A stretch of 64,000 nucleotides of DNA, from NCBI RefSeq assembly GCF_014633365.1, contig NC_068345.1, forward strand, positions 13,276,058-13,340,057, given 5' to 3'. Shown piece by piece: positions 1 to 11,845 of this stretch (within the stretch, counting starts at the first letter, position 1; every line of letters begins with the position of its first letter). Origin of the DNA: Diospyros lotus. Taxonomy: Eukaryota; Streptophyta; Magnoliopsida; Ericales; Ebenaceae. The position numbers and the translations under genes are program-made. The notes beneath the pieces are model-generated. The model searched no databases. It saw only the letters and a list, made by a program, of their open reading frames with translations, and had not been told where the DNA came from.

Positions 1-69
1 CAAAGTGTTATTCATCTCTCTAAAAATAGTGAGTTTCATGAGAGGACCAAGCACATAGATGTGCTGTAA
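1..69 (+). pseudogene. Ty1/copia RNase H, C-terminal fragment
   Basis: Frame 1 reads QSVIHLSKNSEFHERTKHID and then V, L and a stop. This is the signature near the end of plant Ty1/copia RNase H (SKNPxFHERTKHID), where the enzyme degrades the RNA of the RNA/DNA hybrid during reverse transcription. The rest of the polyprotein lies left of the window. The reading frame is cut where a gypsy-type LTR begins (TGTAACACCC), so the stop codon is supplied by the inserted LTR. Family assignment is firm from the motif; the lineage is not determinable. Confidence 0.85.
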
Positions 70-1485
70 CACCCGAGATTTTGTTTATTTCTTTTCTCGG
101 TTCAAATATGTAATATCCAAGAATTTTAAATTGTGATATATATACCAGGGATCTTTAAGTTCATATATATGATAAAACGAGGCATTTTCAAGGGATTGTG
201 AAATTCATGATTGTGGATTTCAAATAAAACTCCAATATAGCTTTGGATCATTTTGGGTACAAACCTTATTTAAATCAAAGTATTTGCTTAGTCTTCTCTA
301 AAGTCTTTGTTAAGTCTTCCCCAAGTCTTTGATAAGTCTTCTCCAAAGTAAGTCTTCTCCAAGTCTTTGTTAAAGTAAGTCTTCTCCAAGTCTTTGCTAA
401 GTCTTTTCCAAGTATTTTCTAAAGTCTTCTCCAAGTCTTTGCTAAGTCTTTGCTAAGTCTTTTCGAAGTATTTTCTAAAGTCTTCTCCAAGTCTTTTGCT
501 TAGGCTCCAAGATTACTTAACCTCCAAGTTTGGGACACTTGGCACCATTTGGTTGGGAACAAATGGAAGTAATAATGAGTCCCAAATAATTATGGTGACA
601 CAGGCATGTTATAATTTCTCGAGTAATTCTATAAATAAGCTTGAAATCTAACTTCCCAAGCCATCTCAAAATTATGTGAGCCAAATCCAAGTTACTTTGA
701 GAGCAATTTCAGAGATAAATAATATCTTGAGTGTGAAGAGGAAATTCTGTAAAAGAAAGAGAGAAAGTCGGTGGAAAACGAGGGAGAAAATGAAGGAGCA
801 GGAAAGGCTTGACGGAAAGCGAACAGCTGCCGAAGAACTGCTGTAGCAGTCATAAAATCAGAGAGTTACGTCTGATTTCTTTCCATACTCACATATAGGA
901 CTGAAATATGAGTCCATAGGTTCAAACGGAAGTTGATTCGGAGTTAAAATGAGGGAGATATGGCAAAAATAAGAAAGGGTGTCGAATCTGCCTCCAACGT
1001 GTGCAAATACGTGCCACCACTTCTTCGGGCGCGTGAGGGCGAGTGGAAGCCCTGTTTTCCCTAAGATTTCACATATCAACCCCTTATTTAATTACCTACA
1101 ATCACATGCAAGAGTATTTGAGTTTTAATTCATGAAAATACATATTTTGTCTGCAGAAAAACAAACCCAGTAAGGTGTGAAGCCTTAAACATTTGAATCT
1201 CATCCAACCAAGTTGAGGTAAGCATGCCCATGAATTATTTTATGTGGTCCCTCATGTTATGTTATGTTCACGCAAGTTTCGGGACCGGAGCTCGGTGGTG
1301 CTACGCACGAGGGTTCGTGCCCCTGTAGTTGGTGGAACCTTTCGTGTCTCCATATGATATGTTATGTCATGACTTGCTTAAATACATATGATGGTTATCT
1401 TGTACTTATTGAGACTCGCATGAATCTCATCCCATATTTTTCCCCCCCAGGTGATAGCGAATGAGGAGATTGGAGATTGGAGGAA
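65..1485 (+). repeat. Partial gypsy-type LTR
   Basis: It begins TGTAACACCCGAG, a typical start for long gypsy LTRs, directly after the copia fragment. It has a TATA box (CTATAAATAAG near 629-640) and then a leader with AGAGAAAGTCGG and GGCTTGAC stretches that resemble the LTR starting at 43235, so the two are related families. Near 1409-1429 there is an imperfect hairpin (TGAGA...TCTCA) in the place where other LTRs here carry a conserved hairpin. No 3' end (TTACA) is seen before the next LTR begins, so it is truncated or interrupted. Confidence 0.7.
283..500 (+). repeat. Degenerate short tandem repeat in LTR
   Basis: About ten imperfect copies of a 20-25 base unit of the type AAGTCTTCTCCAAGTCTTTG lie in the 5' part of the LTR, upstream of its TATA box and so in U3. 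Copies differ by small indels. No coding potential. Confidence 0.8.
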
Positions 1486-2733
1486 TGTAACACCCGGTGT
1501 TACAGGTGTTAAAAGAATGAGAAAGAAAGTGAGAAAATTCCAAAAATGCCCTTGAGAAGGTATTGGATCCTTGAGATTGAAGGTGCCCTATGAGAGGGGT
1601 ATTTTGGTAATTTGGATAGTGAAGTCCAATAAAGGGTAGTTTGGTAAATTGAAAATAATTCCTAGGTGGAATTAAGTATGAAAGGGAATTAGTTCTCATT
1701 TTGGATTATGTGGAGATAAATGGGATTAAAAATTTACAAAGGGTATTTTTTGTAATTTTGGAGTAAATTCTATAATGGAAATAAATTATGGAAATGGGGA
1801 AAAATACTCATAAATTATTTATGTGAGTAAAATAATGGATTTTCCCTAAAATAGTGGGTTAATGTGGAAATGCCACATGGATGGCTTAGATTAAGTCTTG
1901 AAAGCCAAGGTTGTGGCATGGAGTGACACTTGGCATTTTCTTGTCCAAGTAAAATGGAAGAGATAAGAGTGATTATTTTAAATCAAAAAGAAAAGATTAA
2001 TAGTCACTCAAGCCATTAATGATGGTGATGATGATGTTGGGAAAAGAAATTCAAATTTGAATTTTGAAAATTTTCATGGTTAATGGGTGAAATTTATCTC
2101 ATTAAAATAAATGGCAATTAAATGGAAAGTTGCCTTACAATTGACATATATATTATTGATGGGTGAAATTGTCCCAATTATGCAAAAAGAAATTTAAATT
2201 AATTTCAAAAGAAATTGAAATATGTCATTCTTGCAATTAATGGGAGGCATAATTAAGTTGCATTTAAAGAAAATGCAAAAGAAATGGAAAATGGTCAAGC
2301 ATTGATTATGGAAAATGGTCACATTAAATTAAATGGGAAAGAAAATATATATGTCTCTCAAGTGGTCACTCATGTGATGGGGTGAAATTAGTCAAATTAA
2401 ATAAATGAGGAAAATGACTAATTTTGGAATGGAAGACCAAGATGATCCAAGGGTGGAGACTTGGCCTTGGATTGGGAAATTGATCCAAGGGTCATAAATT
2501 AGTCTTGAAAGTTGGCATGGATTGCCAACATAAATGGAAGTGAATCTTGAATGATTAGAATGGATGGTTGAGATTAAAAATCTCCAAAGCACATGGATTG
2601 TGCTTGTAATGGGAGGCTAAGATTATTTCTCTTAAACCTACAAAGATCCAAAGGTTAGGATCCATTCTTGAAAAAGGGAGAAAATATATATATATTGGCA
2701 AGGTAGGAAGACAAGTCTTCCCTTTGGCCATTT

Positions 2734-2773
2734 GAAGAAGAAGAAGAAGAAGAAGAAGAAGAAGAAGAAGAAG
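2734..2773 (+). repeat. (GAA)n microsatellite
   Basis: A nearly perfect GAA run of about 13 units inside the LTR. Runs of leucine codons on the opposite strand are a by-product of it, not a gene. Confidence 0.95.
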
Positions 2774-3213
2774 CCTAGAGGTAAACTCTTTAGTTTTTGT
2801 AAAGAAATCTAAGTCTTCTAACTTCTTAGTCTTCTTATCTTCAAGGATTAGATTTTTAAAGATCAAGGTTATTTCTTTTACTTCTTTAGGGGATGGAAGC
2901 AAGTGAAGTCTTGCCAAGTCAAGTTGTTGAAGCTCTCTTGAAGTTAAAGATTGTGGAAAATCTAAAAGAATAGAGGTAAGGGATAGCCCCATGGGATGGT
3001 GGCTTGCAAGTTGTAAGTATGATGCATGATTTCTATGTGTGCATTGGCATGCTGTGTGTTTTAGGACCTATGGCCATGAGGTTGAGTGGGGTAGGGTAGA
3101 TTAAAGCCTCAAACCAAGGTGGTTGTGAGGATGTGGAAGCCCTAACCATGTTGCATACATGCATTGGCATCACATTTATTTTCATGTTCATACTATTGTC
3201 ATTGCACCCTTAT

Positions 3214-3229
3214 TGAGCTTAATAGCTCA
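3214..3229 (+). other. Conserved LTR hairpin
   Basis: TGAGCT-TAAT-AGCTCA: a perfect 6-bp stem with a 4-base loop. The same hairpin with different but still paired bases occurs in other LTRs here (see findings). Confidence 0.75.
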
Positions 3230-3504
3230 TGAGGTTTTTATCCTCACCATGTAGGTATCTCATGTGCAAGAAGGAAGGGAGTTTTGCAAAGTTAAGTGTT
3301 GAAAGCAAGGAAGAAAGCAAGAGAAGTAGTGTTTATGTATTTTATGCTTAAGTGTTGTATTTATTTGTTAATGTGTAATGAAGGCTAAATGTGGGGAAAA
3401 GGGGGCAAACTTGAATGTTTTGGAACCCTCTTGGTATGAGAAAGGGTTCTGGAAAATGTGGAATTTCAGTTCAAAAAAAAAAAAGAAAAAGCATTGTGGC
3501 AGTG

Positions 3505-3725
3505 TGCTGGCCGGGGGCGCGCTTGGGCGCGCCCGCGCGCAGCTGGTGCGCGCGGGCGGCCAAGCCGCGCGCGCGTCCTGCGCGCATGGCCGCGCGGCCA
3601 GCGCCCGCGGCTGGTGCGCGTGGCCTGCGCGCGTGGCCGCACGGCCGGCGCCGTGGCCGATGCGCGCGCGCGCGCGGCCCCGCGCTGGGAGGGGGGGCGC
3701 GGCCAGCTGCCGTGCACACCCCCCC
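3505..3725. other. GC-rich, CpG-dense island inside LTR
   Basis: Roughly 220 bases of GCGCGC-type sequence inside an LTR that is otherwise A/T-rich, preceded by an A-run and followed by C and T runs. Overlapping open frames exist on both strands because stop codons are rare in such sequence. None has a recognisable domain. Confidence 0.85.
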
Positions 3726-4496
3726 CTTTTGCTGCTGTTGGGTATTTTTTTTTCCTTTATTATTTTATTTTAATTTAATTTTTGTTTATTTGAATATATG
3801 ATATTATTTTGGAAATTCTGAAATAATTTGTATTTAAATAAATGAGTATTTAGCCTCTAAATTGATTATTAAATTAATATAAATTTGAGGCAATTGTGGG
3901 GAAAATTTTCTATATTTTGGAAAATTAAATAATGGAGTATTCTCCTTAAATTTTGGAAATTGGATGAGGATGCCTTGAGGTTGTATTTCAAAAATTAATT
4001 TCCTAATGGTTGGAAAATTATGGAAATTTTGAAATAATTAAAGGGGAAAATCAATGGAGATTTATGAGGAAAATTTATTTAAATTTTTCCAAAGAAATAT
4101 TAATCCAAACATTCTCCAAGGGAATTGAAAGTGAGATAAATGAGATAATGGTTGGGGCAAAGAAAGGAAAAATTATTTTCTTATAATTAAGGCGTTATGC
4201 CATAATTTACTTAAAGCTAGAGAGTTATAGCTTATTTTCTTTCGATCCTGGGAGGTCACCCTAAACTCTTCATTAAAGAGCTTGAGAAGGAGTGACGATT
4301 GCGAGGTTTCGGGTTTTAATAGGTCGCTTGATAATTCCCGGACCCTCGAGCGGAGCGAAGAGAGGGCAAAACCTAGTTCCCACCTAGGTCATTTCCCGTT
4401 AAAACATAGCCGTCTCTTCATCTTTGTCCTAGCATGTGAATAGTAAGTTGGCTATTCGTGAGTAACACCCGTAGGTGGGAGCGGGGCGTTACAGTT

Positions 4497-4510
4497 TGGT
4501 ATCAGAGCGG
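4497..4510 (+). promoter_or_regulatory. Primer binding site (tRNA-iMet type)
   Basis: TGGTATCAGAGCGG follows the LTR end by three bases. TGGTATCAGAGC is the usual complement of the initiator tRNA-Met 3' end that primes minus-strand synthesis in plant gypsy and copia elements. Confidence 0.85.
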
Positions 4511-5565
4511 TCGATGGAGTTATAATTGTAGATGTCCGGCATAATTTGGATGTGAGTCGGAATTTAAAGTGAGATTCAAGTGTGAGGTTGACCCGATGAC
4601 CTCAAAGGTAGTACTTGTGGTCCGAGGTGGGAGCGGGGCGTTATAGAGAGTTGCAGAGGTCTCAAGTCAAACCCATTATCATTCCATTCTTGAATCAAGA
4701 TGGAATTTGTTGTGATATGTGATTCAAAATTACATGATATATGTTGCATTTTATCTTCATTTTATGTGAATGTCATTTGGCTTGAATTTCATCTTCATTT
4801 ATATGTCATTACTCTATTATTTGGCCATCTCTTATATCATCCATTGATCTCATCTTAAGCGCTAATCGTTCGGCTTATAGTCATTCTGCCTTGGTATATA
4901 AGGCCTCTATCAGAACCCAATCGTCACTTTTACCCTACTATAATCGAGAAACCCTAAATCGGCGTAAGAAAAGGAGACACAACCTGTGAATCCTTTGATC
5001 GGTAAGAACCTCCATTGTATTGCTTGATCTCTAGTTAAAATCACTTCGTCGTGGGAGAAACAGTAAGGGACAATGGTTAGTTTTGTGGTTTTGTATGGTT
5101 TGTTGCAAGTTTGTACTCCAGTTGTATTCTGTCTTCTTGATGCTATAATATAACTGTTTGTACTCCAGTTGATTTAGTGGATTGACTAGAGGCGAAAACC
5201 TTTGCTATGATTAGGATCCATTTATGGATCTAAACACGTATATCGTGTGTACTGTTTGTGTTGTGTTCTTAGTACGATTGATTCTTTTTAGATCCGATTT
5301 CTCGGCTTGGTTCTTGGTTATGTCTTTAGCTGGTTAAATCGGTTGCGAGATTAACAGTTTTGTTTCAATTTTTCCTTTTATCCTTATAACTAGCAATGTG
5401 TTGCACATACATGTATTATTATTATTTTATCATTGTACACTTTCGGAAGGATATGTAGTGTTCTTTCCAGCCTAAGAGGATGATCGAACGGATAACTTGA
5501 GGCAACAGTGATTTACACAGCTGGGATGAGGGGCGACACTTGCAAGCATTCTAACACTTACGTAA
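4511..5565 (+). other. Non-coding stretch with promoter-like and intron-like signals
   Basis: The first part is probably element leader; a copy of the LTR tail (GGTGGGAGCGGGGCGTTA) recurs at 4627. Further on there is a TATA box (TATATAAGG, 4895-4903), a telo-box (AAACCCTAA, 4949-4957), a plausible splice donor (CG/GTAAG, GT at 5002) and an acceptor after a pyrimidine tract (TTTCCAG, ending 5470). That pattern is common at the 5' ends of plant housekeeping genes, for example ribosomal protein genes with a 5'-UTR intron. The putative second exon gives no recognisable protein before an LTR interrupts at 5571. Treat it as a candidate gene 5' fragment only. Confidence 0.3.
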
Positions 5566-5570
5566 GTAAG

Positions 5571-7066
5571 TGAAGGATCATGAACGAGGATACAAAGCAT
5601 GCAACGGAAGCGTTTTAAAATCAAAAAACGTTCCTCGTATTGATAAGAATCTAGGAGACTTACTTTTGCGGCGGATTACCAGACGGAATGTAGCGATGGG
5701 AGCTTCTTCGCATTGTGGAGACGACGGCTGTCCTGCTAGCCTTCGGCTCCGTCGCATCAGAACTCAAACGCACCCTTTCGATCTTCCGGAGTATGACTCG
5801 AACTCGTGGCCTCTCTTCGGTGAAGAAGAATGAAAAAAACGACTTGGATGAAAAACAACTAAAGAGAGATATATATAGGGAGAACCCTAGGGTTAAAACC
5901 CTAATGGGCCAAACCCTAATGGGCCAAGATCATTTAATTAATATCTAATTGGGTTAGCCCAATTAATTAATTAAAAACCCTAATGAACTATTATTTTATT
6001 CTAGCCCAATTAATTATGGACCATTCTGAATAAAATAATTCTCTCTCAATGCAATTCATCTAACAAGCCAAATGTATTAAAAAATACATGAGTTACATCG
6101 AGCTACCCCGGGGACCAAAAGACAAATTATTCACGGCTACTAAAATGACCAAAATATCCCTGCTACCTAGTAGCTATATTTTGTCATTCTAAGTGTTCCA
6201 ACTATAACCATATGGTAACACTGACCCCACGAATAATTTTGCATATGCCATGTCTTTGACCTACTAGTGTAATGACGAAAATACCCCTCTGCGTAACACC
6301 CATCATTTAGAAAGGAATAATGTACTAACACCTTTCTAAATGACTTCTACCATCCTTAGATCACTAGTCCAATAATCCGTGACTACTCGAATGTACTTGC
6401 TTATCACTGGGAGCTACCCAGAAGCACACACTCTTAAGTCATGTTCCCAGGGCCCTGGATTATTCGATTATTCTTGGACAATCACAAGGGGGTGAATCAC
6501 AGAAACTATCTTGTATTAGTCTGTCTTAGCTAATTAGAAACCATACTCCCAATTCAAAAGGATATTGATCTTTGATAGACCTCACCTACAATGAATCTAA
6601 GAATATAGCTCTAGGTTCACTAGACCACCAACTAATACTCAAGTATTAGTGTACTCGTCCACGTAGTAGCAGTGATAGACTAGCTCCATGATAATTAGTA
6701 CTTTGTCATTAGCTTCTATCACAGGTCCACTCTACGCATTCCAAATGCGCTTGTACAATTAGAGTAAACGGACTGTTTACTGGCTAAGGCAAGCCATCCT
6801 CCATTAGGATCTATTGCACAATGATCTTATCATGATAGAATGCCCAGTTCTATCAAAAGATCAAGAGTAATATTTTCTTGCTTATTAAGTACCCATGATT
6901 CATGCCTAACTGTGAAGAACGACCCATCACATGAATCACTTACTTAATAGCATGGACACCTTTCCAACAATTAAATGCAAATAATATATGTGCCATAAAC
7001 TGAATAAGAGAAACATCATTACCATAAATTAAACAAAACGTGTCTTTAGGGCATACATTTCCAACA
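5571..7066 (-). mobile_element. Solo LTR, copia-like family 1
   Basis: Read on the minus strand it starts TGTTGGAAATGTATGCCC and ends GATCCTTCA. It is flanked by the perfect 5-bp duplication GTAAG (5566-5570 and 7067-7071), with no internal region, so it is a solo LTR left by recombination between two LTRs. A TATA box (CCCTATATATATC on the minus strand, near 5870-5882) sits in the expected place. The same family occurs in the opposite orientation at 35232-36742. The lineage is not assigned; the start and layout resemble plant Ty1/copia LTRs. Confidence 0.93.
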
Positions 7067-7071
7067 GTAAG

Positions 7072-9215
7072 AGCTCAAGATGCTAGAGTTTTTGTCAAAC
7101 TAAAAAGAACATATCTTGACTGGTGGGTCGACTAGATTATATAGAAAAGAGTGAGAGAGACCCTTGGGTGTCGCCGGCCATTGAGAAAGGATCAGGAGCC
7201 AACGATTTCGAGGTAGTTGAGGGTTGTTGTGGCACAGGGATCTTGGTATGGCGTTGATGGGATGGGGATGCTATTAGGCTAACGTTGGACAGAGATCAAG
7301 CTTAAGAATCGGGCTTAGTATTGAGCTACAGGCTTACCGTTAGGCTAGGCCTAATAGAATTAGTACGATCCATGTATATATATATATATATTATTTACAT
7401 ACTATAAAGTATTAATTATACTATATGAACTAATCACCTAGATATACTTCAAGTATCTTAGTTATGGGTACAAATTAACGAAAATTTTATCAAACTTCAT
7501 GAGTCTAGTATGGGAAGATATCCCGACACAATCTACTTTTCAGAAATTCACTTAAAAAAGGAGTTTTAAATTTGTCAAGATGACTTTTTTTATAACTGTA
7601 AATAGGATAACAACTACTATTTGGTATGTGATACTAATTTCAACTTACAGTTGAATCATAATTATAGATAATCACAAAATCTTAATTAGATTTAGTTTTA
7701 GATTATTTTAATATATATAAGGAGAAATTATTTTCAATTTTATTCATTGCATTTTAAGGGTAAATTGTATAAACATCCAAATACTTTCTATACTTTAAAA
7801 TTGACTCTGAACTGTCTCTACCAATTTTTTTGCACGCACATCACTTCCATTAATTTTAAGTGTTAGACATCATTAATCATAAGCCAAGATGACATCATTT
7901 TGCATCACATAACATTAATTAAATTATTCATATAAAAAACTACTAAATCTAAATAAAATAAAATAAAAAGAGAAATAGTCGCCAACTAAAACACTTCCAG
8001 CCAATGGACTGTTCCCTATCGATGGATGACTCAGCGGAGATTAGTTCCATACAATTGAGAGAGAGAGAGAAGAACAAGAAGAAGACAACGAACAACAATA
8101 ACAATAACAACAACAAAAGATCAAAGCTTCATTAAGAATAAAAAGATAGGTTGGTTTTAGAAGATAGGCATGAGGAAAGATATGCTATTGTGGATAGAAA
8201 GATCAATGCCTTCATAAAAAATGAAGCTCAGGATCATGCTCTATGACCCAAGAATAGACAACTAGTCTCATGCAAGTGAAAGACTAATAAAAAGGTGGAC
8301 AACTTCAAGGCTGGTACGATGTGTGTAGGCATGTCAAATAGGTTAGGTTACACATGGGCTCACTAGACCCAACTTGTGACGAGCCTAAATGTTTATGCTT
8401 GCAGTTTAGCCTAGCCTAAAGAAAAGCTCGATCTAGCTCAAGTCCACCAGCTTCCCAACCCGACTCACTAGCTTGAGAAGCCCTATTAAATTCGACTGTT
8501 AAGCCTACCTAAATTCATTTTTAAAATAGGAAAGTTATAATTTTTTATATTACAATTTTGATTTTAAGTTTTTGATATATAAATTATTAAGTCTACTACT
8601 CTAAAAATTAAAATTATAAAGAAGATGTCACAATATAATGACAATCAATAACGATTACATAAGCATTATTCATATGTGATACGCCATAGAGTAAAAAGGC
8701 AAAAATAAATGGAAAAAATTAATGAAATCGATTAATCAAACAGATGAAGCAAGAAAAAGGCATACGAAATCCTCACATCTCAACCGAGTCCAACGATTGA
8801 AGCAAAAAGTAAGTCCCCGTGGTTGTAAAAGCCATAACCCACTGCTGAAGAAGCCACAACTTGCGGTTGAAGAAGCCATGGCTTGCGGCCTCAACTGTGG
8901 CCTTAACTTATGGTCCCACCGTCTTGTGAGGTGCACGAAAAATCCTGTGCACTGCCAAAATATTTTTTCGAATACGAGGGGGTCCCACACCATGTGTAAA
9001 TATGATAACTTTGATAGTTGAAAAGATTTATAGAAAAATGATAGACAATTATCCAAAAGAAATTCTATCTGCAAAAGGACAGGATGAATATTATCTATAA
9101 AAAATAGATGTTATCCACAACAATCCTAATCTTAGCCAGACTAGGATTAATCAAGATAAACGTCATCTACAAGAATCCTAATCTTGGGACACTTTGTATC
9201 ACTCCATATTTCTCT
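7072..9215. other. AT-rich sequence without recognisable gene
   Basis: I see scattered AT and GA microsatellites (for example 7375-7392 and 8059-8070), short chance open frames and no conserved domain. It could be decayed transposon or intergenic DNA. The frame pair at about 8722-9074 overlaps on both strands and has no recognisable similarity. Confidence 0.5.
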
Positions 9216-11190
9216 TGTTAGTGTAGGTGCTCTAGACCCAATTAGATTGGGCATGTTGTACACTGACAATTGTCATCATGTTTATTATTTGAATAAGGAG
9301 TTGTTCAAATTCACAAGAAGTAATTCTATTAGTTTCTTGTTATTATTGTAATGACCGGATGAAACTAGATAGAAGTCCATATGATGTATACTGTGATTAA
9401 TCTATAAAGATATGAAATGATGCATCATAGTTTTTGGACATTATTAAACGTCCCAAGTCGTAACAATGTCAAGAATGGACATTGACAATTACAGTAAGAC
9501 TTGTATGTGCTATGTTTTTGCTATGTGATAGCAATGGGGATCTCACACCCATAGACATGGGGATGCCTAGACAAGTACATAGGTGACCAATGTTGGAGAA
9601 TGTGTCACTAGACATGACTCGCCATGAGAATCCATTTTGGTTATATGTTGATGGAATTCTCATACGAGATAGGTGTAACTAATCCTTGGACCTGAGGTTG
9701 TCACAGTCATCTCATAAGAAGACTAGTATGCTTTGACATCGTTTCGATAGGTCTAGACAAAGGCTGCACGTGGGCGATCGTTGGGCATATCATGAGGCTT
9801 ATGAAGATGGGTGCATAGCCAAGATGAGACTCTTTTATCCCTTGATAGAGGATGATGTATCTAAGGCGCCTTCGGTGGATATTCACTAAAGAGATCAATA
9901 AGGAGTTATTGATTCACTTTCTATTAAGTGAAGATATCCGGATAACCGAAGCAAAACTCATGTGATCGTAATCAAGCAACACATCGTCATACTTGAGATC
10001 ACATAAGATACATTGACGAGAGGATCGTATTACACGGTAACCATGCTCGTGAAAGGTTATTTGCAGATTATGAATCCTTCTGAATAATTGGGTAGGCATG
10101 ACGCCTTGCTAGAGGCTAATCTTGTCTTATGTGTTTGTACCGACACATTGCCAATAAATTCGGAAGCCTACTGAGTCATACGTAATAGGCACAGTCCTTG
10201 GCTTAAACCAGGAGAGCGAGCGTATGGTTAAGTGGGATATTTTGGCAAGAAGTTGTGTCATCGTAGGTTCTCACGGAAAAAGAATAAAGAGACGTAATGA
10301 CGTCGATATGACGAGCGGTCGTCATAATGGAAAGAGTTTCCTAAAATCACAATTGATTAAATTAGGAAGGAGTTTCTAATTTAATAATTTTTTATTTGTT
10401 AGAGTGGCAAATAGGAAATAAAATATATTTGGGCTTAAGTTAATATTTGGACTAAATTGGATTTGGACCAAATATTAAATATTATATTTGGACTAAATTG
10501 GACTTGGGCCAACTATTAAATATCAAATATTATATTTGGGCTAAACTAGATTTGGGCCAAATATTAAATATTATATTTTGGCTAAATTAGATTTGGGCCA
10601 AATATTAAATATTATATTTAGGCTAAATTGGATTTGGGTTGAATATTATATTTAAACCCATAATAAGATTTAGGCCATTTAATTATATTTCTAGTTGGAT
10701 TAGAATAAACTCATTTAATTAAGTTCCTAATTGGACTAAATTAAATGGGCCAGCCCATACCCATTAGGGTTTAAGAAACCCTAGAGCTCCTTATAAATAC
10801 CCCTTTATGGGTTGCCCAAACTAGAGAGTTTTTGGTGTAGTTTTCAAGAGTTGAAAAATGTATTGTCGTTCACTCTTCCCCGTTTCTTTTTGGCATCGAT
10901 TTCCAACGTGGGCGTTCTTTTTCGTCCATACACAAGCCGCAAAAAGGAGAAGGAGCTAGCACTCCTATTCCGCTCTCCTTGCCAACGGACGAGTGTCGCG
11001 TATCACGAGTTAGAGGCCAGACGCTTAGAAGACTCGAATCTGTGAACGACTCAAAAATCTAAAGGTTACATTTATTTTTTTTGTATGTGAATGATTTAAT
11101 TTCGACGTTGATCCAATCACCAAGATCGGGGTAAGGTTCAAAATTTTTGAACTACGCTGCTTACCCCGTAGCGATATTGCTTTACTTTCA
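9216..11190 (+). repeat. Copia-like 5' LTR
   Basis: The proposed start TGTTAGTGTAGG follows TCTCT; the end TTTACTTTCA is followed one base later by a primer binding site. A TATA box (CCTTATAAATACCCC, about 10790-10804) precedes a leader of about 390 bases. The right end is well supported by the primer site. The left end rests only on the TGTTAG start, and another TG (9347) is possible. No coding region of the same element can be recognised downstream, so it is a remnant. Confidence 0.6.
10442..10650 (+). repeat. Tandem repeat, 41-48 bp unit, 5 copies
   Basis: Imperfect copies of a unit containing ATATTTGG(A/G)CTAAATTGG, ATTTGGGCC and AAATATTAAAT lie in U3 of the copia-like LTR, about 150 bases upstream of its TATA box, where LTR enhancer repeats usually lie. 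Confidence 0.85.
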
Positions 11191-11191
11191 G

Positions 11192-11203
11192 TGGTATTAG
11201 AGC
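11192..11203 (+). promoter_or_regulatory. Primer binding site
   Basis: TGGTATTAGAGC, one mismatch from the common TGGTATCAGAGC, placed one base after the LTR end. Confidence 0.75.
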
Positions 11204-11739
11204 TATCGTCGAAATATTTCAATTCCTTATGTGCGGATTCAATTATGTTTTTATTTGTGAAATAATTAAATAATTATTGCATTTGTATTTTTTTGGATTG
11301 CGAAACATTTTTGGTGAGAGGGCAAAAGGTTGTGTTTGACACGAAAAATGGAAAAATAGAGTTTGGGGTGCATATGGATGCACCGGGGCATCGAAAGATG
11401 CGGCCAAGTAGGGCCCGCATGCATTGGGCATGGCCTGGGTGCGCTCAGGGGCCGGCCAGGCTCGACTGCGCACGCTGAGGAGCTGTCAGGCGCGGCCGCG
11501 CTCAGGCGTGGCCAGGTAGGGTCATGTGCACGCAAGGCGCGGTCGAGTGCTAGCATGACCTGCGGGTGCGACCCGTGACCAGCGCGCTGCTGCGGGTTTG
11601 ATCCGCGACCCATGCACGGCCCACGGGTATGACCTGGGACCCGGTGCACGACCACGGTCGACCCACCTGCATCCCGCATGGGCGCGAGTTGCGCGGAATG
11701 ATCTGGTGTATACTCCACAGATGTTCTTTGAGACTCCAG
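11204..11739. other. Leader and GC-rich stretch, no gene
   Basis: After an AT-rich leader, 11390-11690 is GC-rich with CACGGCC and GACCCG-type words and open frames on both strands without domains. This resembles the GC-rich leader segments of the long gypsy LTRs at 3505, 21760 and 62990, so it probably already belongs to the LTR that ends at 12450. No clear LTR start was found. Confidence 0.5.
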
Positions 11740-11845
11740 GGAATGATCTTGTGTATAACTCGAAGATCTACGGATATGGAATTTGTTTGGGATCGGTGGG
11801 GAATGATCTAGGAGATACCTCAAAAGTCTATGGTAACCTATGTGG
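11693..11845 (+). repeat. About 55-bp imperfect repeat, 3 copies
   Basis: Three copies share GGAATGATCT(G/T)GTGTATA-type beginnings followed by a clause about 35 bases long. Confidence 0.6.

Larger units (their letters stand above)
1486..4493 (+). repeat. Long (3.0 kb) gypsy LTR, probable 5' LTR
   Basis: It starts TGTAACACCCGGTGTTACA and ends GGGGCGTTACA, and a primer binding site lies three bases further on, so it reads as the 5' LTR of an element whose remainder is lost or unrecognised. An AT-rich 5' half has a TATA-like run (near 2682-2696), then a GAA microsatellite, a hairpin at 3214-3229 and a strongly GC-rich island at 3505-3725. It is related to the LTRs at 20970 and 62341: same start palindrome, same GGTAAGGGATAGCCCCAT stretch (2975-2992 versus 22840-22857). 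The bases after the right end (GTTTG) do not match the GAGGA before the left end, which argues against a solo LTR. Confidence 0.8.

Noticed and set aside
3378..3801. Overlapping open frames on both strands with Ala/Arg-rich products
   Set aside because: They arise from the GC-rich island, where stops are rare; no domain, and the frames overlap in several phases.
4497..4510. tRNA gene fragments at the primer sites
   Set aside because: Only 12-14 bases match the tRNA 3' end; no cloverleaf or A/B boxes are seen around any of them.
5570..5948. Open frames at 5570-5948 and 36439-36648 as genes
   Set aside because: Both lie in the leader of copia-like family 1 LTRs but on opposite strands relative to the element, so they are not a conserved gene.
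8722..9074. Overlapping frames of about 100 codons on both strands
   Set aside because: No similarity to known domains, and the two strands mirror each other; best explained by chance.
9347..9360. Alternative LTR start TGTAATGACCGG
   Set aside because: TGTTAG at 9216 gives a better copia-type start, but neither is proven by a TSD.
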